Assembly: GCA_965220265.1 (NCBI GenBank)
Contig: CBDCPM010000004.1
Span: forward strand, 2,852,001-2,916,000
Reading direction: 5' to 3'
DNA from: Bin87 sp965220265
Lineage (GTDB): Bacteria > Chloroflexota > Dehalococcoidia > Lucifugimonadales > UBA3495
DNA length: 64,000 bases
The stretch's first letter is position 1, and each line of letters begins with the position of its first letter. Made by a program: the position numbers and the translations under genes. Below are positions 43,433 to 53,746 of this stretch, in pieces. The notes beneath the pieces were generated by a model. The model saw only the letters and a program-made list of their open reading frames with translations, ran no database searches and had not been told where the DNA came from.

Positions 43433-43523
43433 ATCGTTTTCGTTCTCCCGGCTTTGGTTTATCGCGATTGCAACTTCATGTGCGGCTCGAGCGCCGCCGA
43501 AATCAAGTGTACCATCCGCTATG

Positions 43524-43913
43524 TTACATAGCCGAGACGATGTTTGTGCGCGCGAAATCCTCGCCCTTGTACAAGAGAGGCAGCCCCCGCACCGATGCGA
43601 GGGCGTAAGCGAAGGTGTCTCCGAAGTTGAGCTGGGCCGGGTGTCCGCGCCCTCTGCCGTAACGTTCATAAGCGTTGGCGGCCAGTTCGGCCTGCTCAGC
43701 ATCGAATGGAACGATGGTGACCGGCAATTCGGCGAGCAATTCGTGAACGCGTCGTCTAACCGCCGTGCCCCTTCCCATAGCAACGATTGACAGTTCCAAA
43801 AATGTTGCTGCGGAAATTAAAACTGCGCCATCGATGTCAATTGCCGTGCGGATTTCGACGTGATCTGGTTCTTCGGTTGCCAACGCCATCAGTGCAGACG
43901 TATCGGCAACCAT
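43524..43913 (-). CDS. VapC-type PIN-domain toxin
   Basis: A 129-aa PIN ribonuclease. Acidic active-site residues are seen in VADTSALMALA (first Asp), SAATFLELSIVA (Glu) and NFGDTFAYALA (Asp), ending LPLLYKGEDFART with the last Asp. ATG 43913 overlaps the antitoxin stop (TGATG). VapC toxins cleave specific tRNA or rRNA when the antitoxin is lost. Confidence 0.87.
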   Translation of the reverse strand: MVADTSALMALATEEPDHVEIRTAIDIDGAVLISAATFLELSIVAMGRGTAVRRRVHELLAELPVTIVPFDAEQAELAANAYERYGRGRGHPAQLNFGDTFAYALASVRGLPLLYKGEDFARTNIVSAM

Positions 43914-44167
43914 CACGGCGGTATGCCTTTGGGACGACCAGCGGCATGGTCCAAGTAACCTAGCTTATCCATCGCTGCGGCGCTGTCCTGCTCGCTGGCA
44001 TCCCTGCGTTCACGGGTGTACAGGCGCTTGGGCTCGGCGATGCTGTCATCGAGATAATCGAGCGCCATCTCCAGCACTTGCCCAGCGGCGTTGGGACCGC
44101 TAAAGCTCAGCCGTTCCGCGAGCAGCGCGATGCGAGTTTCAATGTTTACTCTTGTCACGGAAGACAT
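43913..44167 (-). CDS. VapB-family antitoxin
   Basis: An 84-aa antitoxin of the VapB/Rv0623-like type: short N-terminal DNA-binding strand-helix part (VTRVNIETRIALLAERLSFS), then ALDYLDDSIAEPKRLY and a Lys/Arg/Pro-rich toxin-binding tail. Located directly upstream of its PIN toxin; stop and start overlap. Likely autorepresses the operon. A paralogous orphan lies just upstream at 44182-44496. Confidence 0.8.
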   Translation of the reverse strand: MSSVTRVNIETRIALLAERLSFSGPNAAGQVLEMALDYLDDSIAEPKRLYTRERRDASEQDSAAAMDKLGYLDHAAGRPKGIPP

Positions 44168-44181
44168 CAGGGCTTAGCCGG

Positions 44182-44496
44182 CTACTTTGGCAATCCGGAT
44201 TCGTCGTAGAGGTCGTCTTGCAACAATTGGGAAAGAGACTTGCGCTCAGGGTTTGAATTGATTAGCCCGGCGACGTACGTGGCTCGGCAGCATTCGCGCA
44301 TGGCCCGCATCTCAGCATCAGAGTACCATCGCTTGCGCGACTCTGTGCTTTCGTCCAGATAGTCCAGCGCGGCAACAATCACCCGCTCCACCGCGTCCGG
44401 CCCGGCAAAGCCCACCCGCTTTGCCAAGTCGACGATGCGGGCCCCCATCTCTGGTTTCAGTGCAGTGGCTATACCATTCTCCCCGTGCTTTGCCAT
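44182..44496 (-). CDS. orphan antitoxin-like protein
   Basis: A 104-aa protein whose centre (GFAGPDAVERVIVAALDYLD) parallels the adjacent VapB (FSGPNAAGQVLEMALDYLDD). The C-terminus is longer (RAMRECCRATYVAGLINS, then DDLYDESGLPK). There is no toxin gene of its own in this direction; the next gene is the VapB 15 nt downstream. It may be a second antitoxin acting in the same operon, or a decayed module. Function is inferred from similarity only. Confidence 0.6.
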   Translation of the reverse strand: MAKHGENGIATALKPEMGARIVDLAKRVGFAGPDAVERVIVAALDYLDESTESRKRWYSDAEMRAMRECCRATYVAGLINSNPERKSLSQLLQDDLYDESGLPK

Positions 44497-44503
44497 CGCG
44501 CAA

Positions 44504-45448
44504 TTATTCCCCTACCCTCAATTGTACGGTTGCAGGGTCAACGTCGCAGTATTGGAGCAATATGCTCACGTACTTCCTGATTTGCGCAGCATTCAAGTTG
44601 ATGTTGACCCAAAACGGTGTCTCGTGGACGATTGTAGGGTTACCGAATGCATCTCCATTGGGGTGTTTAGGTTCAGTATTGACCACATACCGATGACGAT
44701 GAGACCGCACCGGAGTATTTTCGGTCGTTAGTGACCCTTTCACGTGCAGCCATCCCACAGTGTGAGTTAACATTTCGTACCACTGAGCCATGGGCTTTTC
44801 GGCACCATCTGAAAATCGGATAGCTGACGGAGCGGGCGTACCGCCTGGCAGATTGTACTCGGACAACGTAACCCAACCCGAAGGATTATTCGGAGGGTTA
44901 ACCACGTGCGTCGTTTTTGGATCAGGTGCAACCACCGCGTCCAAAAGCGGCACTGACGCCGGAACCGCTTTACCCGATGCGAGGTTAGGTCGCCAAAGTA
45001 ACAGCAGTTGCAAGGCACACTCATGGGCCGGCATGTTGGCAATCGATAAGTCCAGAACGCGCTTATCCGCTAACGGCACAGGTTCGAAGGTACGGTATAG
45101 CTGCCAATGACTCCCATCCGTGATCCCAGCGTATGCTATACCCTGCTGAATGCAATAGTTCACCGCCTGATCCAAGTGGTTTTCGACGATCGATCCCAGC
45201 CGCTTTGCTTCGATGATCGCCGCCGGTTTGTTGCCGGGACCTTGGAGGGCGTAATCCGCCCAGCCAACTTCGACGTGATACTCCGGCGTCACCAATGTCG
45301 GATCAGCCGTGTCCCAACCCAACATCGTCAACAGCGGGTCGATCAATGCCATCCGCGTCCGAGTCTCGTTGGCGCGCAGCGTGGAGCCGTGAGTCCTCAT
45401 CCGATCTTGAAGCGTTTCAATAACGCTTACCAGGTCATCCAACAGCAT
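44504..45448 (-). CDS. HsdR_N-type restriction/nuclease domain protein
   Basis: A 314-aa protein whose N-terminal third has the HSDR_N (PD-(D/E)xK) layout: TRMALIDPLLTMLGWD, then Asp65 in GWADYALQG and IIEAKRLG (Glu80-x-Lys82). ATG 45448 starts MLLDDLVSVIETLQ; the frame extends six codons up. The C-terminal half (about residues 165-314) is not recognised. No helicase domain is present, so it is a stand-alone nuclease-like protein. It sits between antitoxin genes on the same strand. Confidence 0.72.
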   Translation of the reverse strand: MLLDDLVSVIETLQDRMRTHGSTLRANETRTRMALIDPLLTMLGWDTADPTLVTPEYHVEVGWADYALQGPGNKPAAIIEAKRLGSIVENHLDQAVNYCIQQGIAYAGITDGSHWQLYRTFEPVPLADKRVLDLSIANMPAHECALQLLLLWRPNLASGKAVPASVPLLDAVVAPDPKTTHVVNPPNNPSGWVTLSEYNLPGGTPAPSAIRFSDGAEKPMAQWYEMLTHTVGWLHVKGSLTTENTPVRSHRHRYVVNTEPKHPNGDAFGNPTIVHETPFWVNINLNAAQIRKYVSILLQYCDVDPATVQLRVGE

Positions 45449-45470
45449 AGTGTCACCACCTTGCACGGTA

Positions 45471-45905
45471 TTACGCAGCCCGGTCCGCCGCGAGGTCGCA
45501 ACCTACGGCGCGCAAGGCTTTGGCGACGCGGCTGAGCGGCGTGCAGTAGTCGAGGATCAACAGCCGTGCGGCGTCTGCCTCGGCGATGCCCAGCCGGGTC
45601 GCCAGGTCCGCCTGGCTGATGCCCTGCTCCCGCATGGCAGCGTACAGGTCCAGCTGGGCAGCGATGACGGGCTGGACGGTCAGCAGCTCCTGCCCTTCCT
45701 GATACGGGCTGGGGGCGGGCAGATCACGCTCGCGGTCAACATAGACGGAGAGTGCTACGACCATACAATCCTCGGCGAGGATAATGGATTCCTTGAAGGT
45801 TTTGCCGCCGGTATGAGCAAACGGTATGTCGGGGAACGAGACTACATACCCCCATCCTCCCTCGGAGTCATCGGGCTTGATGTCGCACGGAAAGGCGTAG
45901 CGCAT
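45471..45905 (-). CDS. hicB: HicB-family antitoxin with C-terminal HTH
   Basis: A 144-aa HicB: partial RNase-H-like fold at the N-terminus (GGWGYVVSFPDIPFAHTGGK) and a C-terminal helix-turn-helix (EQGISQADLATRLGIAEADAA). It neutralises HicA and represses the operon. Located 3 nt after the HicA stop, so order hicA-hicB on the minus strand. Confidence 0.85.
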   Translation of the reverse strand: MRYAFPCDIKPDDSEGGWGYVVSFPDIPFAHTGGKTFKESIILAEDCMVVALSVYVDRERDLPAPSPYQEGQELLTVQPVIAAQLDLYAAMREQGISQADLATRLGIAEADAARLLILDYCTPLSRVAKALRAVGCDLAADRAA

Positions 45906-45908
45906 GGT

Positions 45909-46115
45909 TCAGAACCTCCGCCGGTCTATGTTTAGATCTCTGAGCATATCCAATAGCAGCCCCGGGGCGATCTCGCCATGCTGCACGATGGTATCCCGAT
46001 CTCCCAGGTAGAATGTGCCATGACTACCTTTACCACGAGCCGGGTCGAACCGCCATTCCAACCCATTATCCCTGGCATAGCGTCGGGCGCGCCTCACGAA
46101 TTCCCGGCCGTTCAT
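45909..46115 (-). CDS. hicA: HicA-family mRNA interferase toxin
   Basis: A 68-aa dsRBD-fold toxin: MNGREFVRRARRYARDNG, then the catalytic-His segment GKGSHGTFYLG, and GLLLDMLRDLNI at the end. ATG 46115 is preferred; a longer frame reaches into the upstream repeat. HicA degrades mRNA. Only 21 nt separate its start from the miniature inverted-repeat element at 46137-46260, so expression may use a promoter in that element. Confidence 0.85.
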   Translation of the reverse strand: MNGREFVRRARRYARDNGLEWRFDPARGKGSHGTFYLGDRDTIVQHGEIAPGLLLDMLRDLNIDRRRF

Positions 46116-46136
46116 CGAACGTTCATAATATCTGTG

Positions 46137-46260
46137 AGAGGGTGTGTGACAAATCCTCTTGATCACGCGGTGATACCTGAATCACTGCGAACTGAGTCCC
46201 TTCCCTCTGAATGGGGAAAGGTTCGAATGGTGGTGAAAACCCAATTGTCACACACCCTCT
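46137..46260. mobile_element. 124-bp miniature inverted-repeat element (MITE)
   Basis: Ends 46137-46152 (AGAGGGTGTGTGACAA) and 46245-46260 are perfect 16-bp inverted repeats. The interior carries no gene. No clear target duplication is seen. It sits between hicA and acs. Confidence 0.75.
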
Positions 46261-46282
46261 GAGACGCGCCCGTTAACTGGTC

Positions 46283-48187
<1,905 letters not shown>

Positions 48188-48328
48188 AAAAGCGCACCTC
48201 GCACATGAACGTGTTAGTGCGCTTATTGTAGCGGCATTGCCGGCGTCATGCCGGCCACCCCCTGTGCAAGCCCTCCGACGTCACTGCTTTCGCAGGGCGG
48301 CCATCTCCGGCCCGCGCGCGCAACCCGA

Positions 48329-48886
48329 TTAGGGTTCAAATATGTCGCGTACCGTGCAGGTGAATCCTGGCAGGACCTCGCCGCAGTCCAGCGTATCGTC
48401 CTCCCGGAACGTTCGCGCCGGTCCATCCGCCGGCAACGCAACGATCGTCCGTGTTTCGGGGTTCACTATGAGGGCCAGCCGTACGCCGTAACGCAGCCAC
48501 ATCTGCGCCTTGTCGTTCACCGCCACCGGGCGATCGCTGGGAGACATCACCTCGACAACCAGATCAGGGACCACCTGGGAGTAGCCGGTCACTCGCACGT
48601 CCATCGGTAGCCGGTCCGCCGAGATGAACGCGATGTCAGGCTCACGGACGGTATCCGGATCGCGCTCCAGTTGGATTCCGGCATCGGAACCAACTACCCG
48701 GCCAAGACGGCGCGGGCGGACGAAACCGTGAAACGCCGATCCTAGATTCATCACCACTTCGCCATGTTCCAGTCCGTTTGACACGGTCTCGTGCAGCACC
48801 CCTCGGATCAGTTCGCCCCGCACCCCTTCGCTATGCAGACGCAGCAGGTCGTCGGCGGTCAGCAGTTTTTCCGCGGTGGTAGTCAT
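48329..48886 (-). CDS. Uma2 family putative endonuclease (DUF820)
   Basis: A 185-aa paralogue of the protein at 2616-3182. It has the same start (MTTTAEKLLTADDLLRL), GELIRGVLHETVSNGLEHGE, DPDTVREPDIAFIS and PDLVVEVMSPSDRPVAVNDK. The fold is PD-(D/E)xK-like. Function unknown. No partner gene is evident. Confidence 0.82.
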   Translation of the reverse strand: MTTTAEKLLTADDLLRLHSEGVRGELIRGVLHETVSNGLEHGEVVMNLGSAFHGFVRPRRLGRVVGSDAGIQLERDPDTVREPDIAFISADRLPMDVRVTGYSQVVPDLVVEVMSPSDRPVAVNDKAQMWLRYGVRLALIVNPETRTIVALPADGPARTFREDDTLDCGEVLPGFTCTVRDIFEP

Positions 48887-49066
48887 CGCTCAACCTTTTG
48901 GGACCAGCCCTGCGATCCAAGCCTCATGTGGCCTTCCCGTAGTGGTGATTATAGCAGTGAACATGGGCAGGGTAGCTGTGCAGCCAGCACGGGGCGATCC
49001 CGTTTCAAGGGTGCAGCGCGAGGGCACGCGACGAATTATTTTTCGCCCCTGCGCCGGGTCTGTCCT

Positions 49067-49330
49067 CTACCTCCGATACGCCTCGCTCCGGTGCAGCACC
49101 GCGAGAACCGTTATCGACCGATTACGCCGGTCGATTTGGTACAAAACGCGGTAGTCGCCGGCCCGCAGCCGGTATTATCCGCTGTATGGGCCGGTCAACT
49201 GACGATGGCGCACCACCTCGGCGTTTTCCACCATGCGGTGTATCGCGGTGAGTATGCGACGGGTTATTCCGGGATCCAACCTGGACAGGTCAGTTTCGGC
49301 GGTGTCCGTGAATTCCAGAGAATACGGCAC
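49067..49330 (-). pseudogene. relE/parE-type toxin pseudogene
   Basis: Read from GTG 49330, the minus strand gives PYSLEFTDTAETDLSRLDPG, RHRQLTGPYSG, an in-frame TAA, then YRLRAGDYRVLYQIDRRNR. A -1 shift then restores ITVLAVLHRSEAYRR before TAG at 49067. The RelE/ParE pattern (GDYRVLYQID, H-R-x-x-Y-R) is unmistakable, with two inactivating changes. No antitoxin partner was recognised in 48887-49066. GTG overlaps the last base of the stop of the upstream R-M gene. Confidence 0.75.
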
Positions 49331-52300
49331 TAATCCAGACCCAGCCGCCGATACACTTCGTCCGCCGTAGTGGTGTTACCCGCCGCCGATTCCGCGATGG
49401 ACTGCTCCAACAGAGCCGCAAACTCCGGCCTCAACTCCAAACCCTCGTCCGGGTCAATACCCGTCCGCAAATCCAGCTCCTCCACTATCCGCACCGTCTC
49501 CACGCTCACCGCGCACACCCGACCCAACAGGTCGATGACCCGCTCCTTGTGGTCGGCGAAGCGGTAGGTGTTGAAACGCTCGCTGATGGTCGGGTCCCGG
49601 GGCTTGCGCTCCTTGTACTGGTCCAGCACCCATTCCAGCGCGGAGCGGCTGCCCAGGCGGTAGTCCCACGCCTGAGGCGGCACGCCGGCCAGGCTGGTCT
49701 GCTCATCGAGGGTGATGCTGCCCTGGTCGCGGTTGGCGCGGAGGATGGCCCGTTGCGGGGTTACGCCGTCGGCGTCCCGTCGCTCCAGCGGGTAGGGTTC
49801 GATGGTCTCGAAGCCCAGGTGCAGGTCCAGCAGCGCCTGGCCCTGCCGGACCCACCAGGGAAAGTCCTCCTGGAAGTAGACCCGGGGGAACTCGCGGCGC
49901 AGGTCGATCTCGTAGCGCTGGCGGTAGGCCGGGTCGTGGAGCATGGCGTAAACGTAGGCGAAGATGTCCTCGGCCCGGATTTCATTCCCATCAATGGCGT
50001 CGTCGCCGTAGTGCTCGCGGAACTGCCGCAGCCCCCACTCGGTGATGTTGCTCACCCGCTCCCCGTCCGCCGTGTAGCGATAGAGGGGGAGGCATTGGGT
50101 ATCACCGGTGAAGTGCAGATCAGTCAGTTTGTCTGAGCACAATACATAAAAGTGCCGACCATTCACGCAAAAATTTATTACCGTGTTCGGGGTTTGTAAA
50201 TCGGGCCCGAACATGCCGAAATGAAGTTTGGTCAGCCTGTCGCTCATTATCGGTTCAGCGTAGAAAGACTTCGTAACAAAAGGGCGATACAAAGCTTTTA
50301 TACGGTTGCCGTCGCTGTACACTATGCGCCGCCCGCGCAGGAATCGATTGCGTACGGCTTCGCTCCACTTGATAGACTGGTCGTTAGGTTGCCCGTTTTC
50401 ATCTAGCAATTTGTTGTACACGTCGGCAAAAAAGGCTGCTTTCGTTAAGAGATTTTGAGGATCGTAATCGTAAACCCACTCATCGCGATGCGTGTCTGTA
50501 CCTATCGAATACGCCTCAAAAACCGCCTGTCCATCCCCTGCTGGTCTAGCTCGCTTTGTATCTTTATTCGCTAAAGGCATCAGTTGCTCGAAATCACTTT
50601 CAGACTGGTCGATCCAATACGCCTTGGAATCCGGCTCAATGCTGTCAAATGTGATTGATTCAAGCGTGGCGTCACGGAGATACGCTAATTTATCTGTTGC
50701 CAGTTCCGAGTCCTCACGTCGAACGTAATGGATATTGCACTCGCCCAGTTTGGCTCCCTCGCGTACAAAGAAACCGATGGCGACGCCGGTTTGGATACCG
50801 AAGACGTTGTGCGTGGTGCCGGAGATCTTCGGATTGCGGCGCACATCGGAGCCCAGGTCGAGAACGTAAATGTCCGTGAACTCCTGGGCCGCGATTTGCC
50901 GAAAGCCGTCGTCCTGACGGGTATCCAAGTAGGCTCGATTGGTCACGAACCCGACAATGCCGTCGTCGTCCAAACGGTCTGATGCCCAGCGGATGAACCG
51001 CTTGTACATGTCGTATTGCTTGTGTAGGTTTTGGGCACCGCTGGCTTGTGTATAGGTTTCACGGATGCGCTGGTCTATCGCCGGATAAGCCCTATTGGGG
51101 TTGAAATCGTTCCAGTAACGTTGGGTGGCGTTATACGGCGGGTTGCCGATGATCACGCTGATGCTCTTTTCGTTCTGCTCCTGGACGCGGATCCAGTTCT
51201 CCTCGGAGACGCCGCCCAGGTTGAACGCTCCCTGCCGTTGCACCGCGCCGCCGCTGGCCCCCTGCCAGTCCATGTTGTCCAGCGTGTCGACGAAGCACAG
51301 GTTGGGAAACTCCAGGTAGCGGCCGGTGCGCTCCCGGTAGGTGTACTCGATGTTGAGGTTGGCGATGTAGTAGGGGAGAATCGCCACCTCGTTGGCGTGG
51401 ATCTCGTTGCGGTACTTGTGCTCCAGGCGGTCCAGCGGCAGGTGGTTGATCAGGCTGGTGATGAAGGTGCCGGTGCCTGTGGCCGGGTCGAGGATCTGCA
51501 CGTTGTCGTCGGCCAGGGTGCGCCCGAAGTGCTTCTGCAGCAGGTGGTCGGTTCCCCGTATGATGAAGTCCACCACCTCGTTGGGGGTGTAGACCACGCC
51601 CAGGCGGTCGGCGGCGGCGGGGTTGTAGGCCTGGTAGAAGTCCTCGTAGATGCCCTTGAGGAAGCGCTGCTTCTCGTCGTGGTCGGCGATCTCGTCGGCG
51701 GCGCGGCCGATGGCGCCGTAGTATGTGCGCAGGCGGTCGATGGCCTGGCGGCGCACGTCGCCGGTGAAGAAGGTTCGCTCCAGGGCATCCAGCTGGCGGG
51801 CGACGTTGTTCTCCCGGTGGAACTGGTCCTCGGCGAAGACGCGCAGGAAGATGTCCTTGGTCAGGATGTGCTGCAGCAGCATCTCGCGCACGTCGCCGTC
51901 GGACACGTCGGGGCTGATGGTTTGGCGGCAGACGGTCAGGAAGACGGCGGCGGCGTCCTGGTAGTCGGGGTTGCTGGCCTCAGCGTCGGCGACGGCCTCG
52001 CGCAGGCTCTCGAGGACGGCGGGCAGGTCGGCCTTGAACTGCTGCCGCGCCTGGCGGAACTCCCCAATTTCAGGCAGCTCGTAGTCGAGAAAGCGGCGGA
52101 TGAGGCGGTGCAGTTCTCCCGGGCGGGACATGTCCACCCGCATGGCCACGGCGCCGTTCTGGTAGAGGACGGCGGTCTGGGAGTCCTCGAAGAGGATGTT
52201 GTCGCGGGGGTAGCCGCGGTTGAACTTGGCCTGGATCTCGGCGTCGAGGTCGTCGTGGGAGTCCTTGGCCTCCCAGTAGCCGCGGGCCATGCGGAGGGAG

Positions 52301-52515
52301 TCCTTGACGGTGCCGTCGGGCCGATTGCGTGAGCCGGAACCGCCGCCGGCGTCGAGTTCGTCGACGAGGGCGAGCTTCTCGCGGTGGTCGCGGCAGTAGG
52401 AGTCGAGGCAGACGGCGAAGGCGCGGCGCATGCTCTGCTCATTGTCCGACCCGCCGAACTCGATCAGCCGCTGCAGGTCGGCGTGGTACCGCTCGATGTG
52501 CGGGTAGGAGGGCAT
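49330..52515 (-). CDS. type ISP-like restriction-modification protein (N6-adenine methyltransferase)
   Basis: A 1061-aa single polypeptide. N-terminal segment (about 70-130) with WEAKDSHDDLDAEIQAKF is a possible PD-(D/E)xK nuclease region. The gamma-class MTase core has motif I ILDPATGTGTF (about 340) and motif IV NPPYNATQRYWND (about 455), preceded by YTPNEVVDFIIR. The C-terminal 500 residues carry a target-recognition domain. Ordinary type ISP enzymes also contain a helicase domain and are about 1500 aa; none is recognised here, so this is a shorter variant or methylase-nuclease without translocase. A PIN toxin gene is just upstream in transcription order. Confidence 0.82.
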   Translation of the reverse strand: MPSYPHIERYHADLQRLIEFGGSDNEQSMRRAFAVCLDSYCRDHREKLALVDELDAGGGSGSRNRPDGTVKDSLRMARGYWEAKDSHDDLDAEIQAKFNRGYPRDNILFEDSQTAVLYQNGAVAMRVDMSRPGELHRLIRRFLDYELPEIGEFRQARQQFKADLPAVLESLREAVADAEASNPDYQDAAAVFLTVCRQTISPDVSDGDVREMLLQHILTKDIFLRVFAEDQFHRENNVARQLDALERTFFTGDVRRQAIDRLRTYYGAIGRAADEIADHDEKQRFLKGIYEDFYQAYNPAAADRLGVVYTPNEVVDFIIRGTDHLLQKHFGRTLADDNVQILDPATGTGTFITSLINHLPLDRLEHKYRNEIHANEVAILPYYIANLNIEYTYRERTGRYLEFPNLCFVDTLDNMDWQGASGGAVQRQGAFNLGGVSEENWIRVQEQNEKSISVIIGNPPYNATQRYWNDFNPNRAYPAIDQRIRETYTQASGAQNLHKQYDMYKRFIRWASDRLDDDGIVGFVTNRAYLDTRQDDGFRQIAAQEFTDIYVLDLGSDVRRNPKISGTTHNVFGIQTGVAIGFFVREGAKLGECNIHYVRREDSELATDKLAYLRDATLESITFDSIEPDSKAYWIDQSESDFEQLMPLANKDTKRARPAGDGQAVFEAYSIGTDTHRDEWVYDYDPQNLLTKAAFFADVYNKLLDENGQPNDQSIKWSEAVRNRFLRGRRIVYSDGNRIKALYRPFVTKSFYAEPIMSDRLTKLHFGMFGPDLQTPNTVINFCVNGRHFYVLCSDKLTDLHFTGDTQCLPLYRYTADGERVSNITEWGLRQFREHYGDDAIDGNEIRAEDIFAYVYAMLHDPAYRQRYEIDLRREFPRVYFQEDFPWWVRQGQALLDLHLGFETIEPYPLERRDADGVTPQRAILRANRDQGSITLDEQTSLAGVPPQAWDYRLGSRSALEWVLDQYKERKPRDPTISERFNTYRFADHKERVIDLLGRVCAVSVETVRIVEELDLRTGIDPDEGLELRPEFAALLEQSIAESAAGNTTTADEVYRRLGLD

Positions 52516-52527
52516 GGGTTGGACTTA

Positions 52528-52920
52528 TCAGGCCGTGGCATCGGGGAACGCAGAGGCGAGGGCCAGATCGAAGGTCATCATCTCGCCGACGTCGCGCCGT
52601 TGGCAGGAAGCGAGGTGGCACAGGTCGCGGGCGGAGAGCGCGGGATGCTGCTCGTGCAACCGCCGGGCAAGGAGGACATCCTCGCGTTCGAGGGGCCAGA
52701 CTTCTACGGCGTAGCGCCGCACCAATGCCATTGCGCGATCGAATGTGTCGGCGCGTCCCACGCGCAGGTAAGCGTGGGCCAATTCCTGCAAGACCTCTGC
52801 CGAAGTGCATAACAATGAGCCCCTGCTGTACGACCGGCGCAGGAAATCCCAAGAAACGGTTTGGAGCGGATGTGGACCGCCGACCGCGTACATGAACACG
52901 TTGGCATCGACAAACGTCAT
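52528..52920 (-). CDS. VapC-type PIN-domain toxin
   Basis: A 130-aa PIN domain: MTFVDANVFMYAVGG (first Asp), CTSAEVLQELAHAYLRVG (Glu), ALSARDLCHLASC (Asp) and EMMTFDLALASAF (last Asp). It follows its antitoxin with an ATGA overlap at 52917-52920. A truncated copy of the same gene lies at 53314-53403. Confidence 0.87.
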   Translation of the reverse strand: MTFVDANVFMYAVGGPHPLQTVSWDFLRRSYSRGSLLCTSAEVLQELAHAYLRVGRADTFDRAMALVRRYAVEVWPLEREDVLLARRLHEQHPALSARDLCHLASCQRRDVGEMMTFDLALASAFPDATA

Positions 52921-53198
52921 ACGTCAGGCAGTCCCTGCCGGCGTGACTCATCAATGTTCCTCAGATGCTCTTCCCAGTCTGGTTCTCGTTCCAACCCGGA
53001 GTTTGCGCTGCATTCCTTGAGAAACGCCATTAGCTCTTCCACTGACTTGAAACGTTCAGGTTCCTTGGTGATTGATGGCGGACTGTGCTGACAGGCCACC
53101 GAAATCAGCCATGCTTCCAGCGTCTTGCCTTCGCGCTCTGCCTGCCGGGCGAAGCGTTCGCGGTCTTCCTCCGGTATATCCAGCTGGATCGTGGCCAT
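52917..53198 (-). CDS. VapB-like antitoxin, copy A
   Basis: A 93-aa antitoxin beginning MATIQLDIPEEDRERFARQA (beta strand and helix for DNA binding), with a Glu/Pro-rich C-terminal tail for toxin binding. ATG 53198 has AGGAGG upstream. Nearly identical in the first 48 residues to the antitoxin at 53400-53684. Partners the PIN toxin that overlaps its stop. Confidence 0.83.
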   Translation of the reverse strand: MATIQLDIPEEDRERFARQAEREGKTLEAWLISVACQHSPPSITKEPERFKSVEELMAFLKECSANSGLEREPDWEEHLRNIDESRRQGLPDV

Positions 53199-53283
53199 AG
53201 GGGTTCCTCCTGCCAAAGCAAGGATAACATCCGGAGCTTGGAGGGTTGGTGACGCAGATCTTATCCTGGACCAGTCCAATGAG
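53198..53283 (-). repeat. duplicated leader of the VapBC modules, copy A (copy B 53684-53764)
   Basis: The leader GGTTCCTCCTGCCAAAGCAA, then CATCCGGAGCTTGGAGG and the TTATCCTGGACCA region occur almost unchanged before both antitoxin genes. With the toxin and antitoxin similarity this shows a tandem duplication of the whole module. It probably includes promoter and operator. Confidence 0.8.
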
Positions 53284-53313
53284 AGAGGTGCACAGCAAAG
53301 TACCATCTTCTAC

Positions 53314-53403
53314 TTAGGTCTCGGAGAAAGCCTGAGCGACACTCTTCAAGGGGTGAGGGTTGCCCACCGCATACACGAAAACGTTGGTATCGACGAACGT
53401 CAT
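53314..53403 (-). pseudogene. truncated vapC copy
   Basis: After antitoxin copy B, an ATGA overlap (53400-53403) opens a frame MTFVDTNVFVYAVGNPHPLK that matches the first 20 codons of the PIN toxin at 52528-52920, but stops at 53314 after 29 residues. The missing part was probably lost in the duplication. Confidence 0.8.
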
Positions 53404-53684
53404 ACGTCCGGCAAACCTTCACGAATCGACGCGTCCATGATGCGCAGATGTTCGTCCCAATCGAGTTCCCGTTCCGGCCCGTCCAGCGCGCTGTGAGCCC
53501 GCAAGTATCCGCGGAGCTCCTCAACTGATCCGAACTTCCGCGCCGGCTCCTTGGGAGCCGGCTCCGCCATATACTCACGGGCTACCGAAATCAACCAGGC
53601 GTCCAACGTCTTACCTTCGCGCTCCGCCTGCCTGGCAAAGCGTTCGCGGTCTTCCTCCGGTATATCCAGCTGGATCGTGGCCAT
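53400..53684 (-). CDS. VapB-like antitoxin, copy B
   Basis: A 94-aa antitoxin (MATIQLDIPEEDRERFARQA start) with a different tail (PKEPARKFGSVEELRGYL) from copy A. ATG 53684 follows AGGAGG. Its own toxin is truncated (53314-53403), so it may be an orphan that could still neutralise the copy A toxin or repress its promoter. Confidence 0.78.
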   Translation of the reverse strand: MATIQLDIPEEDRERFARQAEREGKTLDAWLISVAREYMAEPAPKEPARKFGSVEELRGYLRAHSALDGPERELDWDEHLRIMDASIREGLPDV

Positions 53685-53746
53685 GGGGGTTCCTCCTGCC
53701 AAAGCAAGGATAACATCCGGAGCTTGGAGGGTTGGCGGAGCAGACC

